From JANQOH01 sp965201155 (GTDB taxonomy: Bacteria; Pseudomonadota; Alphaproteobacteria; UBA7887): a stretch of 64,000 nt of DNA. Below, piece by piece: positions 63,960 through 64,000 of this stretch. Numbering within the stretch: position 1 is the stretch's first letter; every line of letters starts with the position of its first letter. Location of the stretch: contig OZ241752.1 of assembly GCA_965201155.1 (NCBI GenBank), forward strand, positions 930,001 through 994,000. Direction: 5' to 3'. The notes beneath the pieces were generated by a model, which did no database searches, was not told the DNA's origin, and worked only from the letters and a program-made list of their open reading frames with translations. Position numbers and translations under genes: made by a program.

Positions 63960-64000
63960 ATGGCGAACATGACACTCCGCGATTCCCGAACCGACAGCAT
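63960..64000 (+). CDS. Possible start of a gene cut by the window edge
   Basis: ATG at 63960 opens MANMTLRDSRTDS and runs off the window. The opening is reminiscent of tyrosine integrases (xLRDSRTxxLKPR), but 13 residues cannot establish this. No clear ribosome binding site is visible. The 150 bp upstream contain no convincing gene. Confidence 0.25.
   Translation, partial: MANMTLRDSRTDS

Noticed and set aside
63818..64000. Minus-strand 60-residue frame at the window end
   Set aside because: No conserved motif or ribosome binding site, and it opposes a possible plus-strand gene start.

Overview
The window looks like chromosomal DNA of a GC-rich alphaproteobacterium. The lineage call rests on several alphaproteobacterial signatures: a GcrA cell-cycle regulator whose promoter carries a GANTC (CcrM) site, a Usg-family protein, and an Aap/Bzt-type general L-amino-acid ABC transporter with its typical J-Q-M-P order. 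The genus cannot be fixed from sequence alone. Most genes are tightly packed and many overlap by 1-4 nt. No tRNA, rRNA or CRISPR array was seen.

Layout. 0-4.5 kb: leucine biosynthesis (end of leuC, leuD, leuB) followed by a 2-hydroxyacid dehydrogenase and a zinc alcohol dehydrogenase. 4.6-10.8 kb: envelope and housekeeping genes (lipoprotein, DUF4864 protein, degenerate thermonuclease-like protein, proline iminopeptidase, Tas-like aldo/keto reductase, SH3-like protein, second hydroxyacid dehydrogenase). 10.8-15.1 kb: minus-strand run from gcrA and a PqiA-like protein into a lactonase-type hydrolase, NIPSNAP protein, SDR and cytochrome P450. 15.2-22.2 kb: alpha/beta hydrolase, DUF192 protein, cystathionine beta-lyase and aapJQMP. 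22.3-23.5 kb: an intact ISAs1-family element with a perfect 10-bp target duplication. 23.6-26.2 kb: crotonase and D-aminoacylase-type amidohydrolase.

26.2-36.1 kb is an accessory island. It holds a compact, AT-richer three-gene cassette of unknown function, relic transposases, an ImmA/IrrE-like gene split by an IS5-family element, a TonB-dependent receptor, and a collagen-like lipoprotein cut short by an old IS. 36.4-46.4 kb returns to core metabolism: a dimethylglycine/sarcosine-dehydrogenase-like enzyme, a cold-shock protein, a fused 5-oxoprolinase, Usg and groES-groEL. 46.6-53.6 kb is a second accessory island: a repeat-containing lipoprotein, two decayed FitAB/VapBC-type toxin-antitoxin loci, a DUF4143 ATPase, an ISAs1 relic, a third IS5 copy and the 3' part of a GmrSD-like restriction gene. 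53.7-64 kb: sterol-desaturase-like protein, DinG-type helicase, and an acyl-CoA/CoA-ester catabolic cluster (acyl-CoA dehydrogenase, class III CoA-transferase, MaoC-like dehydratase, hydrolase, aldo/keto reductase, luciferase-like monooxygenase).

The most unusual signal is a shared promoter plus structured 5' leader in front of two lipoprotein genes 10 kb apart and on opposite strands (leaders at 35946-36057 and 46617-46743). The mature proteins are unrelated, but the two leaders share promoter geometry, a 13-bp tandem repeat present 2 or 3 times, two conserved hairpins, and a start-codon context that runs on into a matching lipoprotein signal peptide. I know of no named RNA or operator of this kind.
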